Shown: positions 1 through 10,347 of the stretch, piece by piece
Layout: the number at the start of each line of letters is the position of its first letter
Numbering within the stretch: position 1 is the stretch's first letter
Origin: Fimbriiglobus sp.
GTDB lineage: Bacteria; Planctomycetota; Planctomycetia; Gemmatales; Gemmataceae
NCBI GenBank assembly: GCA_025459365.1
Contig: JALOQR010000004.1
Coordinates: forward strand, 1-43,361
Reading direction: 5' to 3'
Length of the DNA stretch: 43,361 nucleotides
The notes under the pieces: generated by a model
The model's database searches: none
The model's input: the letters and a program-made list of their open reading frames with translations, nothing else
Told to the model about the DNA's origin: nothing
Made by a program: the position numbers and the translations under genes

Positions 1-7
1 CGCCCCC

Positions 8-1606
8 ATGCGCACTTCCGATCTGATCCGCACCGCGTTTGGCGGACTGTGGCGGCAGAAGGCCCGTTCCGCCCTTACCCTTATCGGTGTGGCGGTAGGG
101 GCGGCGGCGCTGGCGTACACCCTGTCGCTGGGTGTCGGCCTACGGGCGTTCATCGAGAACGAGTTTAAATCCCGCCGCGAGTTCTGGCAGCTGCGGGTGA
201 CTCCACCAAACTATGGTCGCGTGCCCATTCCCGAGGCAGACATCCCGCCAGGCGAGATCGCCGTGTCGGCTGACCTGCCGGCCGATCGCCGCGATCGGCT
301 CCGCAAACGACTCATCCAGGACTACCAGAACACCCACCCTCCGGCGAAGGCGGTGCTCGTCACCCGCGAGCAGGTAGAAGCTCTTCAGCGATTGCCAGAC
401 GTGGAGGCCGTGAACACCTTCCAGTACGGCTACGGCACGGCCACTCTCGGCGAGGCCCGCCACTCGGCGACCGTGTATTGCGGGAAACTCACCGAATTCA
501 CTCCATCACTCCACGAACACCTGCTGCATGGGCGGACGATCCGGCCGGGGGCGGCCGACGAAGCGGTGGTTTCCGAGTTGATGCTCTATCGCTTTGGGCT
601 GACCACCGAGGAGAAGTTGCGGGGGGCGGTGGGGAAGAAACTGCGGGTGACGCTCGGGCAACCCGAGTTCGCTCGTGGAAACGCCCTGGCCTCGCTCCTG
701 TCCCCCGAGGGCCGGCATGAGCAGGTCAACCGCGGGCAGGCCGAGGTACTCGACCGCATCGCCCGCCAACTGCCGCAGTACATCGATCAGTTCGACCTGA
801 CCGACCTGGAAAAGGCGGCGGTCAAGGCAGTGCTCTCGGCCAAACCGCCGGCCAGAGGGGCGAAATCTGTGAACGAGGTATCCACGTCGGTGGACTTCAC
901 CGTGGTCGGCGTGACCCGCCTGCCGGAAGTGAAACGGTTCGACCCCACCGATCTTCTGTCCGGCGATCCGATGCCGGCGAGCGAGGTGTTAGTCGATCCC
1001 GCCGCAGCGGACTTGCTCTTCGCAGGCCTGCCGCAGTACGGCCTGGGTTACACGGATGTGGGCGTGCGTGTCCGGCCGGGCGGCGAGCTTCAGCCAGTGG
1101 TGTCGGCCATCGAGGGTATGGGACTGGTGACCTTCAACAGCCTGAGGTTCTACAACTCGGTAAAGCGAGAAGTAACGCTCATCTCGGCCGGACTGACGCT
1201 CTTCGCGGTGCTCTCGATGGTCGTTTCGGCCATCGGTATCACTAACACGCTCTTTACGAGTGTGCTGGAGCGGACGCGGGAAATCGGCATCTGGAAGGCA
1301 GTGGGCGCTCGCGACGGCCACGTTCTGTGGATGTTCCTGCTGGAGGGAGCGGTGGTGGGGTTAGTCGGCGGGTTGGCGGGGCTGGGGCTGGCGTGCCTGG
1401 CCTCGATCCCGTCGGATGGCTGGGTCAAGAGCTTGATCGAACATCAGCGGGGCGAGGAATTGCTCACAAAGACTTACTTCGGCTGGCCAGTGTGGCTCGC
1501 CCCGACTGTGGCCGGGTTCTCGGTGCTGCTCACCACCACTGCGGCCGTGTTCCCGGCCCGCCGGGCGGCCCGCGTGCCGCCGGTGGAGGCGTTACGACAC
1601 GAGTAG
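8..1606 (+). CDS. MacB/FtsX-type ABC transporter permease
   Basis: Predicted inner-membrane permease of the MacB/FtsX superfamily (532 aa). An N-terminal membrane segment lies at about residues 17-45, directly after a basic stretch (LWRQKARSALTLIGVAVG), which is typical of MacB permeases. A long extracytoplasmic domain follows (about 46-385). The C-terminal FtsX module has three hydrophobic segments (about 390-415, 440-465, 492-515) and the family-typical stretches 'LERTREIGIWKAVGA' and 'FPARRAARVPPVEALRHE'. Such permeases pair with an ATPase and often a periplasmic adaptor to export lipids, peptides or drugs, or to drive mechanotransmission. The partner ATPase is not visible and may lie before the window. 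The ATG at 8 fits the usual N-terminus of the family. The insert between the first and second membrane segments carries charged, possibly coiled segments of unknown role. The substrate cannot be inferred. Confidence 0.85.
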   Translation: MRTSDLIRTAFGGLWRQKARSALTLIGVAVGAAALAYTLSLGVGLRAFIENEFKSRREFWQLRVTPPNYGRVPIPEADIPPGEIAVSADLPADRRDRLRKRLIQDYQNTHPPAKAVLVTREQVEALQRLPDVEAVNTFQYGYGTATLGEARHSATVYCGKLTEFTPSLHEHLLHGRTIRPGAADEAVVSELMLYRFGLTTEEKLRGAVGKKLRVTLGQPEFARGNALASLLSPEGRHEQVNRGQAEVLDRIARQLPQYIDQFDLTDLEKAAVKAVLSAKPPARGAKSVNEVSTSVDFTVVGVTRLPEVKRFDPTDLLSGDPMPASEVLVDPAAADLLFAGLPQYGLGYTDVGVRVRPGGELQPVVSAIEGMGLVTFNSLRFYNSVKREVTLISAGLTLFAVLSMVVSAIGITNTLFTSVLERTREIGIWKAVGARDGHVLWMFLLEGAVVGLVGGLAGLGLACLASIPSDGWVKSLIEHQRGEELLTKTYFGWPVWLAPTVAGFSVLLTTTAAVFPARRAARVPPVEALRHE

Positions 1607-1613
1607 GTGCCCG

Positions 1614-2384
1614 ATGTACACTTCAACCGAGTTGATGATCTGTGCCGCTGCCGCGATTCTCGAAGACGGCAAGACGGTGGCCGTTGGTACCGGTCTGCCG
1701 TGCGCCGCTGCCATGCTCGCACAGAAGACGCACGCGCCGAACCTTGTGGTGTGCTTCGAGGCTGGCGGGTTGGCTCCGCTCCTGCCCACCATGCCAATCA
1801 GCGTCGGCGATAGTACCACCTTCCACAAAGCGGTGCTCGCCACCAGCATGGCCGACGTGATGCAGTTCTGCCAGCGGGGGGCGATCGACTACACCTTCCT
1901 CAGCGGTGCCCAGATCGACCCCTTCGGTAACCTGAACAGCACGATGATCGGCACCGACTACGCTCGGCCAAATGTGCGGTTGCCTGGCAGTGGCGGGGCG
2001 AACGACCTGGCCAGCTTCTGTTGGCGGACGCTCATCGTCATGAAACACGACGCCAAGAAGTTCGTGCCCAAGCTCGACTTCCTGACCACTCCGGGATACC
2101 TGACCGGCCCCGGTGCCCGCGAGGCGGCCGGGTTACCGGCCGGCACCGGCCCTCACCGTGTCATCTCGGATCTGGCCGTGATGGATTTCGACCCGGCGAC
2201 GCGGCGGATGCGGCTCCGCAGCCTGCACCCCGGCACGACGCTTGACCGGGTGCAAGCGGCGACAGGCTTCGAGTTGCTGGTGACGGAAGACCTGGCCGAA
2301 ACGCCAGCTCCGACTGCGTTACAACTCGATGTGTTGCGGAACCGTGTCGATCCGGGGCGATACATCCTCGGCCGGGCGGGATGA
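1614..2384 (+). CDS. CoA-transferase family I, beta-type subunit (glutaconate CoA-transferase subunit B-like)
   Basis: A 256-aa protein of the class I CoA-transferase beta-subunit type, closest in style to GctB/CatJ-like subunits. The segment VVCFEAGG places a glutamate at residue 49 where the catalytic Glu of beta subunits lies. The later 'LPGSGGANDLAS' loop matches the glycine-rich segment of this family. These enzymes work as alpha/beta pairs that move CoA between acids through a glutamyl-CoA thioester intermediate. Here no alpha subunit is next to it: the upstream neighbour, 7 bp away, is an ABC permease and the downstream neighbour is a TPR protein. The partner is therefore encoded elsewhere, or the protein has been repurposed. 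The ATG at 1614 begins MYTSTELM, which matches the expected helical N-terminus. The family assignment is solid; the substrate is unknown. Confidence 0.8.
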   Translation: MYTSTELMICAAAAILEDGKTVAVGTGLPCAAAMLAQKTHAPNLVVCFEAGGLAPLLPTMPISVGDSTTFHKAVLATSMADVMQFCQRGAIDYTFLSGAQIDPFGNLNSTMIGTDYARPNVRLPGSGGANDLASFCWRTLIVMKHDAKKFVPKLDFLTTPGYLTGPGAREAAGLPAGTGPHRVISDLAVMDFDPATRRMRLRSLHPGTTLDRVQAATGFELLVTEDLAETPAPTALQLDVLRNRVDPGRYILGRAG

Positions 2385-2484
2385 GGCCGCGCCGCCAATC
2401 CGCATGGATCGACTTGCACGAGCCGGGTAAGATGGGCGGAAACGCCGGGCTGTCCGGTCGCTTTCCTGCCCAGGGATTGTGCTC

Positions 2485-3771
2485 ATGAAATCGCTGCAAT
2501 TGACCCCGGCGGCATTGCTGCTGGCCATCGGGCTGGCCGCTGCCGCCCCCGTGCCCGCCGTCTCCGACGATCAGCTCAAGGCGCAGGCCTCCAAGCTGAA
2601 CGACATCACCACCGACGATGCTCGTGTGGCCAAGTTGCGGGAGTTGCTCAAGGACCGCGACACCACCCGGCGGCTCGTCAAGGTGGCTGTCGGCATGCAG
2701 GAAGAGGGCGGCAAGGAGAAGCCGTTCAAGTTCAACGCCGCCCTGCTGCTGGCCCAGGCTGCACACGTCACCAAGGAGTACAAGGCCGCTCAGACCTTCT
2801 ACACCTTCTGTGAAGAGGCCGCCAACAAGCTCGACAGTGAGCCGAAACTGGTGTTGGCAATCCAGGGATTGATCGACCTTGCCTGGGACCAAAAAGACTT
2901 CGACGCGGTCATCCAGAAAAGCGACAAGGTCCTCAAGGCCGGTGGCGAAAGCAAGGAGATGGAGTCGCTCCTTTTCTACGCCATCGAGAAGAGCATCCAG
3001 GCAACCGCCCGGAAGGGGGAGACGGACGAGGCCCTCGCCATGGTCGGGCGAGCACCGTTCAAGCCGTGGTACGCCAACCAACTCCGCCACTACATCTACC
3101 GCGAGGCTGGCAAGTACGATGAGGCCGTGGAAGCTCTCCAGCAGTCCATCAAGGGGCTGGAGGACGAGACCTTCCCGATGGACGAGCAGAAACAGCGGTT
3201 CATCCGCAACACCAAGTACATGTCGGCCAACGTGTACGTCGAGGCGAAGAAGATCGACAAGGCGGCCGAGGTGCTCAAAGCGCTGATGAAAGAGGATCCG
3301 GACAACCCGACCTACCCGAACGACCTCGGCTTCATCTGGTGCGACAACGACATGAATATCGACGAGAGCGAGAAGCTCATTCGCAAGGCCCTCGAACTCG
3401 ACGAGAAGCAGCGGAAGAAACTGCTGGAAGAGAAGAAGATCGACGAGGAGGCGGCCAAGAAGCGGACGGCCAGCTACGTCGATAGCCTCGGCTGGGTGCT
3501 ATTCAAGCAGAAGAAATACGAAGAGGCGAAGAAGGCCCTTCTGGAAGCCGCTGCCGACCAGGACGAGGCCGAGCACATCGAAATCTGGGACCACCTGGCC
3601 GATGTGCAGTTCGCCCTCGGCGACACCAAAGCCGCCATCGAGACGTGGACCAAGGCCCTCAAGTTCGATGACCTAACCAAGCGGGACGCCGAGCGGCGGA
3701 AAAAGGTGACCAAGAAGCTGAACGATGCCAAAAAGAGCCTGAAGGACGGCGAGAAGAAGGACAACAAGTGA
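2485..3771 (+). CDS. Secreted/periplasmic tetratricopeptide-repeat protein
   Basis: A 428-aa protein with a Sec-type signal peptide (MKSLQLTPAALLLAIGLAAA, cleavage probably near APVPA). The rest is alpha-helical with several TPR-like repeats, for example the stretches around 'KYDEAVEALQQSIKGLEDE', 'KIDKAAEVLKALMKEDPDN', 'KKYEEAKKALLEAAADQDE' and 'GDTKAAIETWTKALKFDD'. The C-terminus is very lysine-rich (KKVTKKLNDAKKSLKDGEKK). TPR arrays mediate protein-protein contacts, so a scaffold role in the cell envelope is likely, but no enzymatic motif is visible. A GTG two codons upstream (2479) is a possible alternative start; the ATG at 2485 gives the cleaner signal peptide. It is convergent with the cytochrome-type gene downstream. 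Confidence 0.85.
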   Translation: MKSLQLTPAALLLAIGLAAAAPVPAVSDDQLKAQASKLNDITTDDARVAKLRELLKDRDTTRRLVKVAVGMQEEGGKEKPFKFNAALLLAQAAHVTKEYKAAQTFYTFCEEAANKLDSEPKLVLAIQGLIDLAWDQKDFDAVIQKSDKVLKAGGESKEMESLLFYAIEKSIQATARKGETDEALAMVGRAPFKPWYANQLRHYIYREAGKYDEAVEALQQSIKGLEDETFPMDEQKQRFIRNTKYMSANVYVEAKKIDKAAEVLKALMKEDPDNPTYPNDLGFIWCDNDMNIDESEKLIRKALELDEKQRKKLLEEKKIDEEAAKKRTASYVDSLGWVLFKQKKYEEAKKALLEAAADQDEAEHIEIWDHLADVQFALGDTKAAIETWTKALKFDDLTKRDAERRKKVTKKLNDAKKSLKDGEKKDNK

Positions 3772-3780
3772 TCGGCGGTT

Positions 3781-3823
3781 GGCCGTGTCGCGGAGGGGGC
3801 GAGTTCCTCTCCGCGTCCCGGCC
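3781..3823. terminator. Hairpin between convergent genes (probable bidirectional terminator)
   Basis: The 61-bp gap between two convergent stop codons holds a stem-loop. CGCGGAG (3789-3795) pairs with CTCCGCG (3809-3815), with an outer GGCC (3781-3784) pairing with GGCC (3820-3823). There is no long T-tract on either strand, so its terminator function is inferred mainly from position. Confidence 0.45.
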
Positions 3824-3832
3824 AAAACTCGG

Positions 3833-6637
3833 TCACTTCAAACTCTTCAGGAACGCGACCAGGTCGGCCAACTCTTGCTTTGTCAACTGCTGGTCCAGCC
3901 CGGCGGGCATGATCGACACTGTGCCGGGCTTCATTTCCTCGATGTTCCTTCGGGCCATCCGCACTTCTTCCGTCGCGCTCAGGGTGAGCGTCACCTCCTC
4001 CGAGTAGTCCGACTTGAGTAGGCCGTTGAACGTCCGCCCATCCTTCATCTCCACCCGCACCGGCTCGTAACTCCGCACGAAACTGGCACTTGGGAAGATG
4101 ATCGCTTCGAGCAGGTCTTTCTCACCGCGAATGCTGCCGATCTTCGTCAGGTCCGGGCCGATCGACCCACCCACATAGGCGATCTTGTGGCAGGCGCTGC
4201 AGGCCGCCTTCGCCGAGTTGAACACCGCCTGCCCGTTCCGCACGTCGCCGGGCTTGGTGTCGGCGAGCAGGGTGTCGAGCTTCTTGGTGAGTTCCTTCTT
4301 CGCCTCCTCGATCTCAGCGTACAACTTGGCCGCCTCGTCCTGCACCGACTTCGGGTACTTGGAGAGGATTGATTTCACCTCATCCGGTTGCACCGTCACC
4401 CGCAGCTTGGGGGTTCGCAGCGCTCTCACGAAGGCCATCCCAGGGCCAGTGTCGGTGCTCCGGGCGAACGCCTTGAGTATGTGCGGTAGGTGAACCGGGC
4501 TCACCTCGGGCAGTGCTTCGGCCAACTCCCACAGGCGATCGCCGTTCAGCTTCGCCCGCACCAGGGCTTCACGGGCGTCGTCCGACTTCGCCCCTTTCAG
4601 CTCCTCAATCGCCTTCGCGAACACCTCGTCGGTCGGTTCCACCACCCCCGGCGGGGCACAGGAGAGCAGCCGCAAGCGGGTGTTGGCGTCCCACGGGAGG
4701 ATCGCCTTCCGCTCGGCCTTGTCGAGAATCGCCTGGAACTGTTCGCCGGTGAGGGGTAAGGCCCGCAACGCCGACGTGATGAGGATCGGGCCGTAGCTGG
4801 CCAGGTTGTCGATGAACGGCTCTTCCCAACAGGCGGGGAAGGACTTCAACTTGGTCCTCTCGATGATCGACAACACGTACCCACTGCCGCTCCCCTTCTT
4901 GAGTCGCTCGGCCAGGAGTTGCTGAACGGCCTGCAAGTGCGCGTATCGAGCAACGCGTCGCTGGGAGTTGTGGTCGATCCGACCGCTTTCGAACAACTCT
5001 CGGAATACCCCGACCAGCGTTTCGCCCCATTCCGGACGACGGTCGGCCACCCACCACGCGGATTCGCTCAGGCCGGCATACGGGCTGAATGCGGAAATGG
5101 AGCCTCCCTTCAGGTGCGGCAACACTTCGTCGGCGGTCAACTGTCCGCCCGGCATCTGGTCGAGGGCCATCAGGGCCGCTCGCCGTACGCTGGGCGATTT
5201 GCTCTTCAACCCCTCCCGGGTCGCCTTCGGGTCGGCGATGTCGATGATCGCTCTCGTCAGGGCTGTGTCGAACGCCCCGTCGTTCGCTTCGTCCGCCAGC
5301 AATTCCAGTAGCGTGGGCACCATTCTTGGGCCTGCGGCCACCGCATCGTTCACCAGTCGCCGGCGGGCGTGCAGGCCGGTGTCCTTCAATTTGGCGGCGA
5401 GGACCTGAGTCGGGTCGGCGGGCTTCGCTGCCGGCTGGTCCGTCCGCCGCACACGGTAGATCGATCCGAGTATGTCCTTCTTCTCCATTACGCTGCTCGG
5501 GCAGCACAGCTTGTACCACCCGCCGGTGTCAATGATGAGCAGGCTGCCGTCGGCGTCCTCGATCACGTCGGTCGGGTGGAAGTCGCGGTTGTCGCTGGTC
5601 ACGAGGTCGGAATCGATCGTCTCATAGGTGCTGCCTTTCTCCTTCAAGATGTGCCTGCTCACCTTGGCCAGGTTGAACTGGCAGGCGAACAGGTTGTCGC
5701 GGAAGTTGTCGCCGAACGCCGTGCCGCGGTAGCAGTGCAGTCCGCTCGGGGCCGCTGGGCCGAGGTGGGTCATCGGTGGGCTGAGGTACGGGCTGGTGCG
5801 CGGGTGACCGTCGAGCACGCCGTGATCCTTCCCGTACACCGCCCCATAGGTGTTGTGGATGATGCCGTCTCGCTGGCCGTTCGCCGGATGCACCACGAAC
5901 GTGCTGGTGAAAAACAACTCGCCGGCTGCGTTGAACGCCACGTCCACCGGGTTGTCCATCCCGCCGGTCATCTCGACGCGGAGGTCGGTGCCGTCGGGCT
6001 TGGCGCTGTAAATGTGGGCGGCGCGGGTGGTGAATTTCTTGCCGTTGCCGAGGGTGAGCGACTGCTTCTCGAAGCCGCCCTTCGTCCAGTAGAACCGCCC
6101 GTCGCCAGGGCCGGGGTATGGGCCGTGGACGTCGTTCGCACAGCCGCCAACTACTCCGCCGTCAAACCACACTTCGCGCTTGTCGGCCTTCCCGTCGCCG
6201 TCGGTGTCGGTCAGCTTTTGGATGGTCGGCGGAGTGGCGACGTACAGCGAGCCGGCGTGCCACATCGTACCTTGCAGGAACGACAACTTGTCCGCGAACA
6301 CGGTGCTCTTGTCGAACCGGCCGTCCTTCTTCGTGCTTTCGAGCATCACGATTCGGTGCGTCGGGTCCTTCAACTGTTCGGCTGGCTTGCGGTTGTCCCC
6401 GCTCGAATCGGCCACGAACAGCCGGCCCATTTCGTCGAACGCGGCGGTGACGGGGCGGTCCACCTGCGGGCTGGCGGCAACGAGTTCAATGGTGAACCCG
6501 GTCGGCAGGTTGAACGTGTGCTTACCGATCGTGACCTTGTGGAATCCAGCCAGGGCAGGGGGGGCGGCGGCCGGCTTGTCGGCCGAGTGTAATGCGGGGA
6601 GCAATGCGAAGACGAGGAGAACGACGGAGCGATGCAT
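3833..6637 (-). CDS. PVC-type membrane-bound dehydrogenase-like protein: beta-propeller, HEAT-like repeats and C-terminal cytochrome c
   Basis: A 934-aa exported protein of a family expanded in Planctomycetes and Verrucomicrobia (TIGR02604-type N-terminal propeller plus TIGR02603-type haem domain). The start at 6637 gives a clear signal peptide (MHRSVVLLVFALLPALHSA). Residues about 30-430 show propeller-like repeats with PVDVAFNAAG and GDNFRDNLFACQFNLAKV blades similar to glucose/sorbosone dehydrogenases. Residues about 440-780 are helical and HEAT-like (for example PSVRRAALMALDQMPGG). The C-terminal domain carries one covalent haem c site, CSACH at 813-817, followed by GPDLTKIG, as in this class. 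The likely role is periplasmic oxidation of sugars or polysaccharide-derived compounds with electron transfer through the haem, but the substrate is unknown. An open frame continues 44 codons upstream (to 6769) but lacks a signal peptide, so the internal ATG was chosen. Confidence 0.88.
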   Translation of the reverse strand: MHRSVVLLVFALLPALHSADKPAAAPPALAGFHKVTIGKHTFNLPTGFTIELVAASPQVDRPVTAAFDEMGRLFVADSSGDNRKPAEQLKDPTHRIVMLESTKKDGRFDKSTVFADKLSFLQGTMWHAGSLYVATPPTIQKLTDTDGDGKADKREVWFDGGVVGGCANDVHGPYPGPGDGRFYWTKGGFEKQSLTLGNGKKFTTRAAHIYSAKPDGTDLRVEMTGGMDNPVDVAFNAAGELFFTSTFVVHPANGQRDGIIHNTYGAVYGKDHGVLDGHPRTSPYLSPPMTHLGPAAPSGLHCYRGTAFGDNFRDNLFACQFNLAKVSRHILKEKGSTYETIDSDLVTSDNRDFHPTDVIEDADGSLLIIDTGGWYKLCCPSSVMEKKDILGSIYRVRRTDQPAAKPADPTQVLAAKLKDTGLHARRRLVNDAVAAGPRMVPTLLELLADEANDGAFDTALTRAIIDIADPKATREGLKSKSPSVRRAALMALDQMPGGQLTADEVLPHLKGGSISAFSPYAGLSESAWWVADRRPEWGETLVGVFRELFESGRIDHNSQRRVARYAHLQAVQQLLAERLKKGSGSGYVLSIIERTKLKSFPACWEEPFIDNLASYGPILITSALRALPLTGEQFQAILDKAERKAILPWDANTRLRLLSCAPPGVVEPTDEVFAKAIEELKGAKSDDAREALVRAKLNGDRLWELAEALPEVSPVHLPHILKAFARSTDTGPGMAFVRALRTPKLRVTVQPDEVKSILSKYPKSVQDEAAKLYAEIEEAKKELTKKLDTLLADTKPGDVRNGQAVFNSAKAACSACHKIAYVGGSIGPDLTKIGSIRGEKDLLEAIIFPSASFVRSYEPVRVEMKDGRTFNGLLKSDYSEEVTLTLSATEEVRMARRNIEEMKPGTVSIMPAGLDQQLTKQELADLVAFLKSLK

Positions 6638-6818
6638 GGTATGTCTCCGCGAGAATCGAGTGAGGGCATTGTCTTCCAGGCGAAACCGGCCCGCAAGAGC
6701 CGCGGGTGGCGAGTGCAGGCACCGGAGCAGGCTACCTGCTGGCCTCGCGGCCGGAGTTCGCCAAGACACCTCACCTCCGTCCGGCTAAAACAACAGTACC
6801 GCCCCGGAGCCGCCGCAC

Positions 6819-7673
6819 ATGGCCACGAAAGTCTGGATGAACGGCAAGTACTTCGACAAGTTGGACGCCAAGGTGAGCGTCTACGACCACGGCCTGCTGT
6901 ACGGCGATGGTGTGTTCGAAGGTATTCGCATCTACTCCGGCAAGGTGTTCAAGCACAAGGAGCACATCGACCGCCTTTACGAGAGCGCTAAGGCGATCGC
7001 CCTCACCATCCCCATGCCCCCGGCCGAACTGATGGCGGCGGTCGAGGACGCAGTGCGGGTGAACCAGAAGGTAGACGGATACATCCGGCTGCTCGTCACC
7101 CGTGGGGCGGGCAACCTGGGGCTTGACCCGCGAAAATGCGAACCGATGGTGATCATCATCGTCGACGACATCAGCCTGTACCCGGCCGAACTGTACGAGA
7201 ACGGGCTGGAAGTGGTCACGTCGAGCTACATTCGCAACCACCCGAACGCCACCAACCCGCGGGTGAAGAGCCTGAACTACCTGAACAATATCCTCGCCAA
7301 GATCGAGGCGATCCGGGCCGGTTGCCTGGAGGCGATCATGCTCAATCACAAGGGCGAAGTGGCCGAGTGTACCGGCGACAATCTCTTCATAGTGAAAGGC
7401 GGGGTGCTGAAGACGCCGCCGTCCGATGCCGGCATTCTGGAAGGTGTGACGCGGAACTTCGTTCTCGAACTAGCGCAGAAGGCCAGCATTCCATTCAAGG
7501 AAGCTACCCTCACTCGGCACGATGTATATGTCGCCGACGAACTGTTCCTCACCGGCACCGCGGCTGAGGTGATTGCCGTCACGAAAGTGGACGGGCGGAC
7601 GATCGGGGACGGTAAGCAAGGACCAGTGACGAAACAACTACGCGAACTGTTCACCGCTGGCGTACGTGCGTAG
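6819..7673 (+). CDS. ilvE: Branched-chain amino acid aminotransferase (class IV PLP enzyme)
   Basis: A 284-aa fold-type IV aminotransferase. It would transfer amino groups between glutamate and the 2-keto acids of leucine, isoleucine and valine, using PLP in the cytoplasm. The N-terminal 'VYDHGLLYGDGVFEGIR' block is typical of IlvE. The PLP-binding lysine is K150 in NPRVKSLNYLNN, followed by the EAIMLNHKGEVAECTGDNLF block and a GILEGVTR segment that binds the cofactor phosphate. The length is slightly shorter than E. coli IlvE (about 309 aa) but normal for the compact bacterial group. It stands alone on its strand, divergent from the cytochrome gene. A D-amino acid transaminase or aminodeoxychorismate lyase is less likely given the GDGVFEGIR and ECTGDN signatures. 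Confidence 0.9.
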   Translation: MATKVWMNGKYFDKLDAKVSVYDHGLLYGDGVFEGIRIYSGKVFKHKEHIDRLYESAKAIALTIPMPPAELMAAVEDAVRVNQKVDGYIRLLVTRGAGNLGLDPRKCEPMVIIIVDDISLYPAELYENGLEVVTSSYIRNHPNATNPRVKSLNYLNNILAKIEAIRAGCLEAIMLNHKGEVAECTGDNLFIVKGGVLKTPPSDAGILEGVTRNFVLELAQKASIPFKEATLTRHDVYVADELFLTGTAAEVIAVTKVDGRTIGDGKQGPVTKQLRELFTAGVRA

Positions 7674-7740
7674 GTCGGTCAACTGTGCTGGGCGAGCCGG
7701 GGTCTATGCAGACCCAGACTCGGCCAGATGAGGGTATGCC

Positions 7741-8184
7741 ATGATCTCCATTCATCGCGTGCTGGTGCCGGTTGATCTCAGCGGCACGTCCGAGAAAGCA
7801 CTCGGTTACGCCGCCGAACTGTCCGAGAAACTCGGGGCGAAGTTGACGGTCTTGTATGTGGTCGCCGAACCGGCGGCTGTGCTGCCAGATATGATGATGC
7901 CGGTGCCGGTGGCGACGGCCGACGCCGAGGAATTGCTTGACTCTGGCAGACAAGCCGTGGTTAATCTGATCGCAGCCAAGAATCTCGGACGGCTGAACCC
8001 GGTGATCGATGTGCGGCTCGGCTCTGCCGCCCAAGAGATTGTTGCGGCGGCCAAGGAGTTGCCAGCCGACCTACTGGTCGTCGGCACGCACGGCCGTACC
8101 GGATTGACCCACTTATTGCTCGGCAGCGTCGCCGAGCATGTCGTCCGCCATGCCCCTTGCCCGGTGATGACTGTGCGAAAGTGA
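7741..8184 (+). CDS. Universal stress protein (UspA family, ATP-binding type)
   Basis: A 147-aa single-domain UspA protein. The N-terminus (MISIHRVLVPVDLSGTSEKAL) supplies the first strand and the conserved Asp. The C-terminal nucleotide-binding signature GxxGRxG-(9)-GSVAEHVV is present from G115 to S129 (GTHGRTGLTHLLLGS), so ATP binding is expected, followed by the usual APCPVMTVR end. Proteins of this type are induced under stress and act as nucleotide-dependent regulators or chaperone-like factors; no specific partner can be named. It stands 67 bp after ilvE and could be cotranscribed with it, though the gap leaves room for a separate promoter. Confidence 0.9.
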   Translation: MISIHRVLVPVDLSGTSEKALGYAAELSEKLGAKLTVLYVVAEPAAVLPDMMMPVPVATADAEELLDSGRQAVVNLIAAKNLGRLNPVIDVRLGSAAQEIVAAAKELPADLLVVGTHGRTGLTHLLLGSVAEHVVRHAPCPVMTVRK

Positions 8185-8269
8185 CGCCCACCGGCGCGGA
8201 AATAGCATACAGCCAGGACCGAGGCCGACCGATACAACTCCGTCCTTCCCGGCTCGTCAGTCGGGGTAG

Positions 8270-9322
<1,053 letters not shown>

Positions 9323-9386
9323 GATTTTGTGTTGCGAGTCGGCGTCCGTCGCCCCGCAATCTGCCATCGTCAATCTTCGGTCGCCA

Positions 9387-10337
9387 ATGCGAGTACTGAT
9401 CACCGGCATCTCCGGGTTCATCGGCGGGCACCTAACCGAACTGCTGCTGGCCGAGGGCGGACACACCGTCGTCGGTCTGTCGCGGTCGGATCGGTGGCCG
9501 CCCCAACTCGCCCACTTGAGCCGCGTCGATCTCCGCGCCACCGACCTGACCGATGCCCCGGCGGTGCGTGCGATCCTTGAGGATGTGCGGCCCGACTGGA
9601 TCTTCCACCTCGCCGGATACGCCAATCCAACCGACTCCCGCAAGCACCCGGACGACTGCTTTCGCGATAACCTGACCGCGACCCGTACTCTTTACGATTC
9701 CATCGCCGCCGTCGGCCTGTCACCTCGCGTTCTGTTCGCCTCCACCGGGTTGATGTACGCTCCAGCCGTCGGTGGGACGCCCCTCACCGAAGACGCACCA
9801 CTCCTACCCACCAACCCGTACACCCAGAGCAAGGCCGAGGCCGACGCCCTGAGCGGGGAGGTGTTCCGCACTCGCGGGCTGCCAGTGGTGCGGATACGAC
9901 TCTTCACCCAGATTGGCCCGCGGCAGTTTGGCGACTACGCCGTGGCCCGGTTTGCGGAGCAGGTGGCCGCCTTCGAGGCTGGCCGTGCGGCCGGGGTGAA
10001 CACCTACGACCTTTCCGGCTACCGCGACCTGACCGATGTACGCGACATGGTGCGGGCGTGCCGCCAACTGGTAGAAAAGGGTACTCCCGGTGAGGCATAC
10101 AACGCCGGCAACGGGCAGGCCTGGCGGATGAGCGATGTGCTCGACCGACTCCTGGCCCTCACACCCGTTCGACCGCCCGTCCACACCACACCTGATCCGA
10201 AAGCCCCGGCCGACCCGCCCGTGAACCGGGCCGACACGTCCAAGCTCCGCGCCGCCACCGGCTGGCAACCGCTCATCCCGCTCGAACAATCCCTCCGCGA
10301 TGTTCTAGATTGGTGGCGGTCTTCTCCTGCACCCTGA
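9387..10337 (+). CDS. rmd: NAD(P)-dependent epimerase/reductase, probable GDP-6-deoxy-D-mannose reductase
   Basis: A 316-aa extended SDR. The start at 9387 puts the Rossmann motif at the very N-terminus (MRVLITGISGFIGGHL). The catalytic Y145-x3-K149 lies in NPYTQSKAEAD and a catalytic Ser/Thr in FASTGLMYA (about 118-125). Its position directly behind gmd suggests it reduces GDP-4-keto-6-deoxy-D-mannose to GDP-D-rhamnose (RMD). GDP-fucose synthase is the main alternative, but fucose synthases are usually recognisable by a different cofactor-binding start and a C-terminal signature that I do not see. A frame extending upstream to 9312 overlaps the end of gmd and adds a non-conserved 25-residue tail, so it was rejected. 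It ends 10 bp before the UDP-glucose dehydrogenase gene, indicating one operon. Confidence 0.8.
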   Translation: MRVLITGISGFIGGHLTELLLAEGGHTVVGLSRSDRWPPQLAHLSRVDLRATDLTDAPAVRAILEDVRPDWIFHLAGYANPTDSRKHPDDCFRDNLTATRTLYDSIAAVGLSPRVLFASTGLMYAPAVGGTPLTEDAPLLPTNPYTQSKAEADALSGEVFRTRGLPVVRIRLFTQIGPRQFGDYAVARFAEQVAAFEAGRAAGVNTYDLSGYRDLTDVRDMVRACRQLVEKGTPGEAYNAGNGQAWRMSDVLDRLLALTPVRPPVHTTPDPKAPADPPVNRADTSKLRAATGWQPLIPLEQSLRDVLDWWRSSPAP

Positions 10338-10347
10338 GGTAGCTCCC

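Noticed and set aside
2161-3090. 309-codon minus-strand frame across the CoA-transferase/TPR junction
   Set aside because: Overlaps two well-supported genes and shows no family resemblance.
5369-6592. 407-codon plus-strand frame antisense to the cytochrome-type gene
   Set aside because: No recognisable domain and no ribosome-binding site; the minus-strand gene has signal peptide and haem motif.
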